The notes beneath the pieces are model-generated. The model was not told the origin of the DNA and did not search any database. It worked only from the letters and a program-made list of their open reading frames with translations. This document shows positions 1-8,471 of a DNA stretch of 64,000 nt, in pieces. Every line of letters starts with the position of its first letter. Within the stretch, counting starts at the first letter, position 1. The stretch comes from Cystobacter fuscus (GTDB lineage Bacteria; Myxococcota; Myxococcia; Myxococcales; Myxococcaceae). The stretch is from the NCBI RefSeq assembly GCF_002305875.1, contig NZ_CP022098.1:4650001-4714000 (forward strand). Reading direction: 5' to 3'. The position numbers and the translations under genes are program-made.

Positions 1-118
1 GCAAGCTGCGGCTCTTCCGCCGTGATTGCAAGGGAGCAGGCGCGGTCCGGCCTGTCATGTCATCAAGGAATTACATGAGATATCCCCTGCTGGAAGGGGA
101 ATCACCCCGGCGTCCGGC

Positions 119-3061
119 CTAAAGCGCGATACCCACCAAATGGAGGTGACCGAGCCCGTCATCGAAGCGCCGGGCGTATTGGTAGAAAAGCGACACTGGG
201 ATGGACTGCCCGAAGCGGGTGCGCAGGAAGAGAGCGCCTCCCGCCGCCCGATGATCCGCGCGTCCGTCCGTGCGCGCCCAGGTGCCGAAGGCCTCCGCCT
301 CCAACTGGCTGATGAAGAAGGACGGCGCCAGCCAGAGGAAGGACGTCCAGCCGTGGTCGATGATGATGCGGTAGCGGTAGCGCGCGGTGGCGATGAGGAC
401 CTGCCGCGCACTGAGCGCGAAGTCCTCATAGCCGCGCAGGGTCTCCACGAAGCTCAGTCCGGGCTGCAGGCGCAGGGGCACGCTGCGGGTGTCTTCGGGG
501 CCCTGGCGCCGCTGGAGGGCGAAGGAGCTCAGGGGCACGCCCCCCACCTGGAGCAGCCCCTCGGGGGCCTGGGGCAGGACGCGGCCCACGAGTGACAGTT
601 GCAGGTTGTCGCGCCGCACGAAGGGCAGTCCGGGCAGGTAGGCGCTCAGCTCGGCGCGCACGTCCGCGAAGGGCCGGGTCTCGTCGAAGGCCAGGGGGTA
701 CACGCCCGCGCCCAGCGCCAGGCCGATTCCCCGCTGCGTGCCGCCGTAGGAGGTGCTCTCCCCGGCGAAGTAGGACACGCTGGCCGAGGGGCCGATGAGC
801 GAGGTGCGCACGCCCGGGCGCTTGGAGGTGGCGTACCAGTCGCGGCGCAGCCCGAGCAGGCTGAAGCTCACGGGCGTGGTCCAGAACGTGCGCGACAGGG
901 ACAGCGAGGCCTGGAGATCCCTGCGGCCCTCCTGGACGACGCGCGCTCCGGACAGCCGCAGGTACCAGGGGGCGGGCAGGGCGTTGCCGTAGTCGAACGT
1001 GATGCTGGGATCCCTCAGCCGCGTGTCGGCCTCCACCCCGAGCGCGTACTGGTGGAAGCCCAGCCTGTCCTGCCCCGCGAGCAACAGGCCCCCGTAGCCG
1101 ATGAACCGGCCGGGGGTGCTCGCGTCGGGCAGCACGTAGACATAGGGCGCGCGCAGCTCCGGCAGGAAGAATCGCTCCAGGGGGGAGTAGGGCTCGTCGG
1201 TGAGGATGTCGAGTGGGTGCTCCAAGGGAGGCGTGGAGGAGGGCACGGACTCGGGGGGCGGGGCCTCCTGGGCGGGCTCCAGGGCGGGCGCGGGCGCCTG
1301 GGCGAGGGCCTCGGGCGGGGCGGGCGCGACGAGGGGCGCGGCATCCAGCGAGAAGTCGAAGCCGTGGCGGTTGAGGAAGACCACCTCCGAGCCGCCGAGC
1401 GGCGCCACGTCCATGACGAGGTGGGGCGCATCGGTGATGCGCAGGGGCTCGCCGCCCGCGAGCTCGAGCACGTGCGCCTGCCACCTTCCCGCGTGCTCGC
1501 GCAGGAAGACGATCCGGCCCGCGTCCAGCCAGCGGGGCGAGTAGTTGAAGTGCGCGTCGTCGGTGAGCGGGCGCACGGAGCCATCGGCCTCGAGCAGCGC
1601 GAGGTTCCATCCCCGCGGGGTGAGGCGGGGGAAGACGACGCGCCCGTCGGCGGACACGGCCGGAGGCCCGAGCGACACCTGGCCCTCGAAGTGGGTGAGG
1701 GGGGAGCGCGCGCCGGTGGCGAGCTCCAGCCGGACGAGGTTGGCGGTGTCGCCCTGGACGTGGACGAAGACATACGCCTGGCCATCCGGCGTGACGCCGC
1801 CGCCCATGCCTTCGATTCCCTCCCACGTGCGCACCACCTCGCCGGTGCGCGCGTCCACCCGCCACACCCGCGACAGGTAGCTGCCCAGGGCGTCGACGTC
1901 CGCGGCCACGAGGAAGAGCGACTGGCCATCGGCGGAGAAGGACAGGCCGCTCATGTTGAGCGGGTGGGTGGAGATCCACCGGCGCCCGGGGAGGAACTGG
2001 GTGAGCGAGCGGCTGAAGCGCGGCGAGCCATCGCGCTCGCGCACGGTGAGGTGGGGCACCGCGTCACGGCCCACGTCCACGGTGGCCAGGGCGCCGTCGG
2101 TGGGCGAGGCCGCGAGCCGGGCGAAGTAGCCCACCTCGGGGGCGAGCACCCGCTGCGAGGGGGGACGCTCGCGCCGGGGGAGCTCCCGGGCGAGGCTCTC
2201 GGTGAACTCGCGGAAGAGCGTGCCGAGGGTGGAGCCGTACACGGCCTTGAAGCGCAGCGTCACCGCCACGGGGGGCACGAGGGTGGTGCCCTGCGCCTCC
2301 ACCAGCCGCCACAGCCGCTCCTCCCCGTAGGTGCGAGCGAGCCACTCCACGAAGTGGCTGCCGATGAGGTAGTTGCCCCCGAAGGGGTCCATCCGCCGGT
2401 GCTCGGGGGAGAGGTAGCCCGGGTGGAAGTCCCCGCCGAGCTCCTGGGCGGCGGCCTCGAAGAAGCCGCGCCACACCGGGCTGTGCGGCCGGCCCTGGTG
2501 CGTGCCCAGCCGTCCCTCGTAATGGACGGCCAGCCCCTCGAGGAACCAGGACTCGGTGAGGGTGTTGGGCTGGAACAGGCCCCCCGTCACGGTGTTGACC
2601 GCGCCCCACAGGCCGCCCGTCTGCTCCATCTGCACGTAGTGCACGGCCTCGTGACAGCCCACCGCGCCCAGCTCCGCGGGGCCGAAGCCCAGGAGGTTGA
2701 AGAGCTCCAGCGACATGTGCGCCGGCAACACCATCTGCTGGGGCCTGCTGGAGTAGTCCGGGGCGACGTACGCGTTGTTGAAGTCCTCGCCCGTCAGGTA
2801 GACGAGCACCCGGGAGCGCGAGCGGGCGGGGCGGGGCAGCAGGCGCAGCCGCTCGACGCAGTCCTCCACCCGCGCCGCGATGCGCAAGGCGCTGGGGCGC
2901 AGCCGGGCGGGGTAGTACAGCTCGAGCGTGCGCGTGGTCAGCTTGCGCATGTCTGCCCGGACGAAGTCCGTCTGGACGTTCTGCTCGAAGCGGGGTGTGA
3001 CGAAGGCGCACCCCGTGAGGGAGAGCAGGAGCACCAGGAGGGGGAGGAAGCGGCGCGGCAT
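119..3061 (-). CDS. Lipoprotein with gluzincin metallopeptidase, TolB-like propeller and C-terminal barrel-like region
   Basis: The product has 980 residues. A lipoprotein signal ends in the lipobox LTGC (Cys18), so it is probably exported and lipidated. Residues 137-141 read HEAVH and residues 171-176 read SWFLEG, which is the HExxH plus downstream Glu arrangement of gluzincin peptidases (peptidase MA-like). Residues about 340-600 contain repeated strands with DARTG/DADG/DAGR-type loops, as in TolB/WD40-like propellers. A Pro/Ala-rich linker at about 610-640 leads to about 330 residues rich in alternating hydrophobic positions and aromatic strand ends (YLRLSGARV, TRFGQSIPVSLFYQY), compatible with an outer-membrane beta-barrel. 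Zinc-peptidase activity and surface location are inferred; the substrate is unknown. It is divergent from the gene at 3170, so the 108 bp between them should hold both promoters. Confidence 0.8.
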   Translation of the reverse strand: MPRRFLPLLVLLLSLTGCAFVTPRFEQNVQTDFVRADMRKLTTRTLELYYPARLRPSALRIAARVEDCVERLRLLPRPARSRSRVLVYLTGEDFNNAYVAPDYSSRPQQMVLPAHMSLELFNLLGFGPAELGAVGCHEAVHYVQMEQTGGLWGAVNTVTGGLFQPNTLTESWFLEGLAVHYEGRLGTHQGRPHSPVWRGFFEAAAQELGGDFHPGYLSPEHRRMDPFGGNYLIGSHFVEWLARTYGEERLWRLVEAQGTTLVPPVAVTLRFKAVYGSTLGTLFREFTESLARELPRRERPPSQRVLAPEVGYFARLAASPTDGALATVDVGRDAVPHLTVRERDGSPRFSRSLTQFLPGRRWISTHPLNMSGLSFSADGQSLFLVAADVDALGSYLSRVWRVDARTGEVVRTWEGIEGMGGGVTPDGQAYVFVHVQGDTANLVRLELATGARSPLTHFEGQVSLGPPAVSADGRVVFPRLTPRGWNLALLEADGSVRPLTDDAHFNYSPRWLDAGRIVFLREHAGRWQAHVLELAGGEPLRITDAPHLVMDVAPLGGSEVVFLNRHGFDFSLDAAPLVAPAPPEALAQAPAPALEPAQEAPPPESVPSSTPPLEHPLDILTDEPYSPLERFFLPELRAPYVYVLPDASTPGRFIGYGGLLLAGQDRLGFHQYALGVEADTRLRDPSITFDYGNALPAPWYLRLSGARVVQEGRRDLQASLSLSRTFWTTPVSFSLLGLRRDWYATSKRPGVRTSLIGPSASVSYFAGESTSYGGTQRGIGLALGAGVYPLAFDETRPFADVRAELSAYLPGLPFVRRDNLQLSLVGRVLPQAPEGLLQVGGVPLSSFALQRRQGPEDTRSVPLRLQPGLSFVETLRGYEDFALSARQVLIATARYRYRIIIDHGWTSFLWLAPSFFISQLEAEAFGTWARTDGRADHRAAGGALFLRTRFGQSIPVSLFYQYARRFDDGLGHLHLVGIAL

Positions 3062-3169
3062 CGGACACCCATCCTAGGGGGGTGCGCAATTGATGGCGAT
3101 GAACTTGGATTTCGCGGTAAGGGGGCGTTCGTTTCGTTACGGTCGACTGTCCCGTAAGAGGAATCCTTC

Positions 3170-4453
3170 ATGGCTCATCCCGCCCCTCCGCATGTCCAAT
3201 CCGCCCAGGCCCAGGTCGCCGCTGCCCTCGAGCAGCTCGCGGGCAAGCCCGTGGATCTCCTGAAGACGCCCTGGCAGGAGGTGGAATCCGCCCTGCCGAA
3301 CCTGCTCGGCGGCGCCTTCGATCCGAACAACCAGAACCACCAGGTGCTCGCGCTGGGCATCGGCGGAGCGCTGGCCGAGCGTCTGGCGGGCGATCACGGC
3401 GCGTTCTGGTTCCTCAACCGCGAGTCCCCCGAGGGGGCGTCGCTGGGCTTCCCCGACGCGCTCATCGTGCTGTCGCCGTTTGGCGAGGTGATGAACTCGC
3501 TCATCGCCGGCAAGCTGTCGCGCCTGGAGGAGCTGTCCGCGAGCATCCGCGGCATGCTGGGCAAGGCGCGCTTTGGCGGCGCGGGCGGCGGGCAGAAGCT
3601 GGGCCCGGCGGACTACCAGCGGCTCATCGATCCGGGCTTCATGCAGTTCCTGGTGATGGATCCGGCCAAGACGGTCAAGGCGCTGGACTCCACGCCGGAC
3701 GCGCTGACGCGGGAGATCCGCGACGCGCTGGGCCGGGCGCAGATTCCCAAGGAAGTGCGCCAGCAGTTCGAGGGCCAGGTGCTCACGGCGCTGCAGCAGA
3801 TGCAGCCGGGCAAGAAGCTGTCGGAGCAGGTGGAAGTGGCGCCGCGCATCGTGGAGCTGATGGCGCACCTGTTCGGCACGCAGGCGAGCACGGGCGCGGC
3901 GCAGAACGAGTTCTGGGGCCACCTCATCCTGCCCATGCTCTTCATCGGCACGCCGCAGGACTTCCCGCCGGTGGACGAGGAGGAGCTCCAGGCGTTCACC
4001 CAGGGCGTGGCGCCCATGGAGCTGTTCGTGGACGTGGTGCCGCACTCGGTGCAGGCGCCGGACGAGGGGCTGCTCGGCGCGTTCGATCGCACCGAGGTGA
4101 CCCCGCTGCACGCGAGCTTCGAGCGCTCGCGGGCGCCCTTGCACCTGCTCAAGCTGAACATGGAGCGGCTCAAGCCGGTGCTGGCCAAGTTCGACCCGAA
4201 CCAGATGGTGGACACGGTGCGCCGCTTCACCAAGTACATGGAGGAGAAGGCCGGCAAGGGCGCGCCGCCCAACCCCCAGAACGAGGAGATGCTCAAGGCG
4301 GCCTCGGTGCTGCTGGGTGACCTCAAGAAGCTGGTGCTCGAGGGCAAGGGCGACGTGTGCCTGCGCCAGATGACCGAGGGCGACGCCATGTCCGAGCGCG
4401 ACCTGGCCGCGGTGCGCAACGCCCTGCAGGGGCCCCGCATCATCCTCAGCTAG
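3170..4453 (+). CDS. Conserved-looking protein of unknown function
   Basis: The product has 427 residues and I do not recognise a family. There is no signal peptide or membrane segment. The sequence is mostly helical in character, with many Lys/Glu-rich amphipathic stretches (for example residues 150-210 and 325-395), so it is probably cytoplasmic. The start is supported by an AGAGGAA ribosome-binding site six bases upstream of the ATG. The gene is monocistronic: it is divergent from the peptidase-like lipoprotein, and a strong hairpin follows the stop. Base composition matches the surrounding core genes. No function is proposed. Confidence 0.85.
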   Translation: MAHPAPPHVQSAQAQVAAALEQLAGKPVDLLKTPWQEVESALPNLLGGAFDPNNQNHQVLALGIGGALAERLAGDHGAFWFLNRESPEGASLGFPDALIVLSPFGEVMNSLIAGKLSRLEELSASIRGMLGKARFGGAGGGQKLGPADYQRLIDPGFMQFLVMDPAKTVKALDSTPDALTREIRDALGRAQIPKEVRQQFEGQVLTALQQMQPGKKLSEQVEVAPRIVELMAHLFGTQASTGAAQNEFWGHLILPMLFIGTPQDFPPVDEEELQAFTQGVAPMELFVDVVPHSVQAPDEGLLGAFDRTEVTPLHASFERSRAPLHLLKLNMERLKPVLAKFDPNQMVDTVRRFTKYMEEKAGKGAPPNPQNEEMLKAASVLLGDLKKLVLEGKGDVCLRQMTEGDAMSERDLAAVRNALQGPRIILS

Positions 4454-4515
4454 CTGAGCCCCAGGCCTCGCCGCGCGGCGCCAGGGAGCAGAGGCATCCC
4501 GAGCGCCGCGCGCCA

Positions 4516-4533
4516 GGGCGGGTCCTCCCGCCC
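4516..4533. terminator. Candidate bidirectional terminator hairpin
   Basis: The arms GGGCGGG and CCCGCCC (7 bp) enclose a TCCT loop between the convergent genes ending at 4453 and 4552. There is no clear T-run, as is common at high GC, so efficiency is uncertain. Confidence 0.5.
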
Positions 4534-4551
4534 CCGTGTGTCCCTTCTCGC

Positions 4552-5793
4552 TCAAGCGCTCGCGCGAGCGCTCCGCGCGGGCTCCGTGCGCAGCCGCAGG
4601 GACTTGAGGCCCCGGAGGGTGAAGTGCGCCACGTTCTCCAGGCGCTGGCCGGGGACCAGGGAGAGCTGGCGGTCCGGCGTGAGCAACTCCTCCAGCGCCA
4701 CCTTGGCCTCCAGCCGCGCCAGGGGTGCCCCGAGGCAGAAGTGGATGCCGTGGCCGAAGGCGACTTGTCCCGCGACGTTGCGTGTCACGTCGAAGTGATC
4801 CGGATCCTGGAACTTGCGCGGGTCGCGATTGGCGGAGCCGAAGAGCAACAGGACGCTCGCCCCCGCGGGGATACGCACGCCGGACACCTCCACCTCCTGC
4901 GTCGTCTTGCGGAAGAGCGCCTGCGCGGCCGAGTCGAAGCGAAGCATCTCCTCCACGGCGTTGGGGATCAGCGAGGGCTCGCGCGTGAGCCGCTCCAGTT
5001 GATCGGGATGGCCGAGCAGCGCGCGCATGCCGTTGCCGAGCAGGTTGGTGGTGGTCTCGTTGCCCGCCACGAGCAGCAGCCGGCAGAAGGCGGACGCGTC
5101 GTCCACGGAGAGCAGGCCCTCGCGCACGCCGTTGTCCAGCAGCGCCTGGATGAGATCCTCCCGAGGCTGCTGGCGGCGCGCTTCCAGGGCCCGCGCCATG
5201 TAGTCGGCCATTTCGCGGGAGCTGTGCTCGAGGCCGGACAGCTCCGCGCCCTTGACGAGCGCGAAGGAGATGGCGATGGCATCATCGGACCAGCGCTTGA
5301 AATCGTGCCGACGCTCCGGCTCCACGCCCAACATCTCCGCGATGACGATCATGGGCAGCGGCTCGGCCAGGTCCTTGATGAGATCGAACTCGCCCGAGCG
5401 GGGGAGCTGGGAGATGAGCTCGCGGGCGATCTGCCGGATGCGCGGCTCCATCTCGGCGATGCGCTTGGGGGTGAAGGCCCGGGTCACCAGGTTCCGGGTC
5501 TTCGTGTGGGTGGGGGGATCCTCGCCGATGAGGATGCCCCGGCGGAAGCTGCGCACGGAGATGGGGGCCACCTTCTCCGCCGCGTCGAGTTTCTCCGGCT
5601 GCACGATGGCGCGCGCGGAGGAGAAGACCGCCGGGTTCTTGGTGATGGCGACGACGTCCTCGTAGCGGCTGACGATGTACCAGCCGAGCTGCTCGTTGAA
5701 ATAGATGGGGGAGTGCTCCCGGAGCGCCGCGTAATAGGGGTAGGGATCGGCCTGCACCGTGGACGACAGGGGGTTGTAGTCACTGGCTTGCAT
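4552..5793 (-). CDS. Cytochrome P450
   Basis: The 413-residue product has the length of a soluble bacterial P450. The I-helix oxygen-activation motif AGNETT is at 243-248, the K-helix ExxR is within EEMLR (281-285), and the heme-binding loop FGHGIHFCLG is at 346-355 with Cys353 as the thiolate ligand. EDPPTHTKTR near 91-100 matches the C-helix region that contacts heme propionates. All catalytic elements are intact, so a heme-dependent monooxygenase is expected. The substrate cannot be told, and no ferredoxin or reductase gene is adjacent. It lies 49 bp downstream of and co-directional with the TetR gene, which suggests one transcription unit. Confidence 0.95.
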   Translation of the reverse strand: MQASDYNPLSSTVQADPYPYYAALREHSPIYFNEQLGWYIVSRYEDVVAITKNPAVFSSARAIVQPEKLDAAEKVAPISVRSFRRGILIGEDPPTHTKTRNLVTRAFTPKRIAEMEPRIRQIARELISQLPRSGEFDLIKDLAEPLPMIVIAEMLGVEPERRHDFKRWSDDAIAISFALVKGAELSGLEHSSREMADYMARALEARRQQPREDLIQALLDNGVREGLLSVDDASAFCRLLLVAGNETTTNLLGNGMRALLGHPDQLERLTREPSLIPNAVEEMLRFDSAAQALFRKTTQEVEVSGVRIPAGASVLLLFGSANRDPRKFQDPDHFDVTRNVAGQVAFGHGIHFCLGAPLARLEAKVALEELLTPDRQLSLVPGQRLENVAHFTLRGLKSLRLRTEPARSARASA

Positions 5794-5842
5794 GGGGGTA
5801 GGGGCTTTCTCGAGGGTCAGGGGGGCGACCGCGGGTTGAGAC

Positions 5843-6481
5843 TCAGCGCTTCTTCCCCGCCCCTTTCAGGAAGAAGTCGCGAAAGGGTTCCAGCAGCGCG
5901 ATGAGCGGGCCGGGTGAATCCGCGTACCGGTCATGGACGATGGCGGAGCGGAGCATGCCGAGCAGCAGTGCGGGATAGAGCGCCGCGAACTCGGGCTTGA
6001 GCACGCCCTCGGCCACGCCGCGCCGCACGAGCCGCTCCGCGCAGGCGTGGATGTCGTCGAGTCCCGAGCCGCTCGTCTTCTCCGTCGTGTGGCGAAGGGC
6101 GGTCACCTCGCCCTGGACGAGGAGGGAGAAGAAGCGCCGGTGCTGCTCCAGGAAGGTGAGCGTCGCGCGCAGGAAGGCGTCGAACTCCTCGTGCCAGGGC
6201 TTGCCGCGGGCCGCCTCGCTCACCTCGTCCAGCATCTTCACGAGCTCCGCGCGGCGGCGGGCCATGAGCGCGGCGAGCAGCTCCTCGCGGTCCTCGAAGT
6301 AGTTGTAGAGCGTGCCCACGGCCACGCCCGCCCGCTTCGAGATGTCCTCGATCCGCGTGCCGCCCACGCCCTGCTCGGCGAAGAGCTGCTCCGCCGCTTC
6401 GAGGAGGGTTTGTTCCGTCTCCTCGCGCAGTCGTTCCCGGAGTGTCTTCGTGCCCGGCTCGGAGGGTGAGCGTTTCCTCAT
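5843..6481 (-). CDS. TetR/AcrR family transcriptional regulator
   Basis: The 212-residue product has an N-terminal TetR helix-turn-helix at about residues 18-65, including GVGGTRIEDISKRAGVAVGT and LYNYFEDREELL. The C-terminal ligand-binding region is helical and not recognised. Residues 1-12 are basic. The gene precedes the P450 gene in the same direction. A perfect 7-bp inverted repeat lies directly against its start codon, which fits autorepression and possible co-regulation of the P450. The ligand is unknown; P450 substrates or products are natural candidates but this is inference. Confidence 0.93.
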   Translation of the reverse strand: MRKRSPSEPGTKTLRERLREETEQTLLEAAEQLFAEQGVGGTRIEDISKRAGVAVGTLYNYFEDREELLAALMARRRAELVKMLDEVSEAARGKPWHEEFDAFLRATLTFLEQHRRFFSLLVQGEVTALRHTTEKTSGSGLDDIHACAERLVRRGVAEGVLKPEFAALYPALLLGMLRSAIVHDRYADSPGPLIALLEPFRDFFLKGAGKKR

Positions 6482-6482
6482 G

Positions 6483-6502
6483 CGATGAAGATATATTCAT
6501 CG
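6483..6502. promoter_or_regulatory. Palindromic operator candidate for the adjacent TetR regulator
   Basis: CGATGAA and TTCATCG form perfect 7-bp arms around the AT-only-but-one centre GATATA, one base upstream of the TetR start codon at 6481. The AT-rich 20-bp palindrome stands out in a GC-rich background and has the size of TetR-family operators. Binding is inferred from position and symmetry. Confidence 0.55.
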
Positions 6503-6690
6503 AGAGGCCGGAACAAGCGGATGTGCAACGCCTGGGGCGGAGTGCGGGACGGGCGACCCCGGCTCTGTTGACAGCCCGTCATCCGGGCCATGGATCGGGT
6601 GCCTCGCCTGTTGTGAGGGAGGGCGATGGTTAGAGTGCGGCGCTCCACCGGAGGGAGAGCCTTCCTCCGGGTGGTGACGAGAGGAAAGCC

Positions 6691-7083
6691 ATGGCCCTGC
6701 AGAACGACTACAAGGACGTGCTCGACGTCGCGAAGAACGTGGGAGCGAAGGTCGAGTCCCGCGAGGAGAACGGCAAGCTCATCATCCAGGGGACGGTGGA
6801 GCATGCCTGGGATCGGGATCGCATGTGGGATCAGATCAAGGCGAAGCACGCCAACTGGCAGAACGAGATCGTGGTGATGCTGAACGTGACCCACGCGGAG
6901 CCCTACGGTGTGTACACCGTGAAGTCCGGGGACACGCTGAGCAAGCTCGCCAAGGACATTTATGGCGATGCGAAGCTCTACCCGCGCATCTTCGAGATCA
7001 ACAAGGACCAGCTCAAGAACCCGGATCAGATCAAGGTCGGCCAGGTGTTGAAGCTGCCGCCCAAGTCGATCGCCACCTCCTGA
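6691..7083 (+). CDS. Kbp/YgaU-like BON-LysM protein
   Basis: The 130-residue product has a BON-like domain at about residues 5-65, and after a short linker a LysM domain at about 75-125 ([19 protein letters not shown], then INKDQL and [10 protein letters not shown]). This order and length match E. coli YgaU/Kbp, a cytoplasmic potassium-binding protein of 149 residues. There is no signal peptide, which again fits Kbp rather than a cell-wall LysM protein. The start has an AGAGGAAA ribosome-binding site. Potassium binding is inferred from family resemblance only. Confidence 0.8.
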   Translation: MALQNDYKDVLDVAKNVGAKVESREENGKLIIQGTVEHAWDRDRMWDQIKAKHANWQNEIVVMLNVTHAEPYGVYTVKSGDTLSKLAKDIYGDAKLYPRIFEINKDQLKNPDQIKVGQVLKLPPKSIATS

Positions 7084-7194
7084 TGCGAAGAGCAGGGTGC
7101 TTCATCGGCCCCTGTCTCGGAAGTGCTCGGGCGGCAGCGGTGCCGTGCTGCCCTTTTCCGCAGCCTCCGCAGTCGGGCTATGTAGGATACGGCC

Positions 7195-7836
7195 ATGAGG
7201 ACCGGTACAACCCACCAGAAACTCATGGCTGTAGGCCTGTGCGCGTTGCTCGTCTCGTGTAGCGCCGCCCGCCATGTGCTCCCCCACGACGCGAGCGCAG
7301 CCAGTCCGTCCAGTTTCGTGCTCATCATCGAGGAACGTCCGGACGGGCAGATCACTCACTCGTGGCAATCCACCGACAGCGTCACTCGTTTTCCCTACCA
7401 ACGCCAACCAGACACAGGTGGACAAGCGGGGCGCCTCGTCCCAGTGGCGGCCAGGCAGAGGGATTGTGACGAAGAGAATCGAGCGTGCTACCAAGAGTGC
7501 ATGGCTCGTCCACTTCCTCGCGGATACGGGAGTTTTACCTCTCCGAGAAAGAGCGGCGGGAAATCGGAGTTCTGCCGAAGAAGCTGTCAGCAAGCCTATA
7601 ATGACTGCTTGGAGTTGGAAAAGCTTCGCCCCCAGGAATTCACTTCGATGGACAGCGCGGTCGACTGGCTGAAGCGCCACCGGATGGACGTCCTGGCCGG
7701 GAGCATCATCGTGATAGCGGGGGTGACTTTCGTCGTGGTTTCCGCCGGGGCGGCAGCCGTTGTGTTGGCACCCGTGGTCCTGATGATCTCCGCGGAAGCT
7801 TCATCGGGAACTCCGGGTGCGGAGGGGGCGCGATGA
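7195..7836 (+). CDS. Lipoprotein with mirrored Cys motif and C-terminal hydrophobic hairpin
   Basis: The 213-residue product has a lipoprotein signal ending in LLVSCSA. In the middle, C-x6-C-x3-C is followed about 24 residues later by C-x3-C-x6-C, a mirror-image arrangement that would suit a disulfide-stapled helical hairpin. Near the C-terminus WLKRHR precedes two hydrophobic segments (about 165-195) rich in Val/Ala/Gly. The layout resembles the N-terminal delivery portion of myxobacterial SitA-type lipoprotein toxins, but no toxin domain follows: the reading frame ends in ATGA, overlapping the next gene. It may be a toxin-module remnant, a SitB-like partner or an unrelated lipoprotein. Composition is slightly lower in GC than its neighbours. 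Confidence 0.8.
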   Translation: MRTGTTHQKLMAVGLCALLVSCSAARHVLPHDASAASPSSFVLIIEERPDGQITHSWQSTDSVTRFPYQRQPDTGGQAGRLVPVAARQRDCDEENRACYQECMARPLPRGYGSFTSPRKSGGKSEFCRRSCQQAYNDCLELEKLRPQEFTSMDSAVDWLKRHRMDVLAGSIIVIAGVTFVVVSAGAAAVVLAPVVLMISAEASSGTPGAEGAR

Positions 7837-8408
7837 ACACGCGCGAACTCCTCATCAAGGCCACGGATTTCCTCGCGGGGATGGGGATCACCCCTCAATC
7901 CCAGGAGCAGCAGGAGTTTCTGGACGTCATCTTCGATGCTCTTCTCTTCATCGAATCCACGGGTCAGACATACGTCTTCGAGGACTATCGCAAACACCTC
8001 GTGTCCGATGATCCTCCGCATGTGGTCGCGTCCTTCAACACGCGCGAGGAGGCGGACTCATGGCTGAATGAACTCCCGGACCCGCCTTCTTCTGCTTACG
8101 TCCTGGTGGCGGACCAGTATCATCATCTCATCTACATCCGAGAGAAGAAACACCGCCGCCTCTTTCCTCATCCTGTCTTTGAGTATTACCTCGGCACGCG
8201 GATGCGCGAGGGGCTACCTCCTCCCGTGGCAGCCTTCGCAACGAGGGAAGAGGCAGAGGCGTGGCTTCAGGGACAGGCCGCGCCGCCCAGACAAGCAGTC
8301 ATCCAAATCTCCGGCGAGCCCTACCTCGCCGTGTATCACCCCAATATCAATCACCGCTCGATATATTCCTTCTCCATCGCCGCCCGCGTGGATGAACCTG
8401 AAGGATAG
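7833..8408 (+). CDS. Two-repeat protein of unknown function, possible immunity protein
   Basis: The 191-residue product has no signal peptide. Residues 64-103 and 131-170 are two copies of one unit: a strand, then FNTREEADSWL or FATREEAEAWL, then strands ending in LIYIRE or LAVYHP. The N-terminal 60 residues are helical and unrelated. It is translationally coupled to the preceding lipoprotein by a 4-bp ATGA overlap, so the two products probably act together. A cytoplasmic partner coupled to a lipoprotein is the arrangement of Sit-type toxin/immunity loci, which is why immunity is suggested. No family was recognised. Confidence 0.8.
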   Translation: MNTRELLIKATDFLAGMGITPQSQEQQEFLDVIFDALLFIESTGQTYVFEDYRKHLVSDDPPHVVASFNTREEADSWLNELPDPPSSAYVLVADQYHHLIYIREKKHRRLFPHPVFEYYLGTRMREGLPPPVAAFATREEAEAWLQGQAAPPRQAVIQISGEPYLAVYHPNINHRSIYSFSIAARVDEPEG

Positions 8409-8471
8409 GACCGAGTCCGTCGGAGCACGCTTCGACACAGTCACCCGTTGCGGCCCAGGGGTTGACTGTCT

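Noticed and set aside
83-100. Hairpin TCCCC/GGGGA downstream of the first gene as a terminator
   Set aside because: Only a 5-bp stem and no T-run; too weak to list.
599-3157. An 852-codon plus-strand frame antisense to the first lipoprotein gene
   Set aside because: Composition is typical of a shadow frame, with no motif; the minus-strand frame has a lipobox and HExxH motif.
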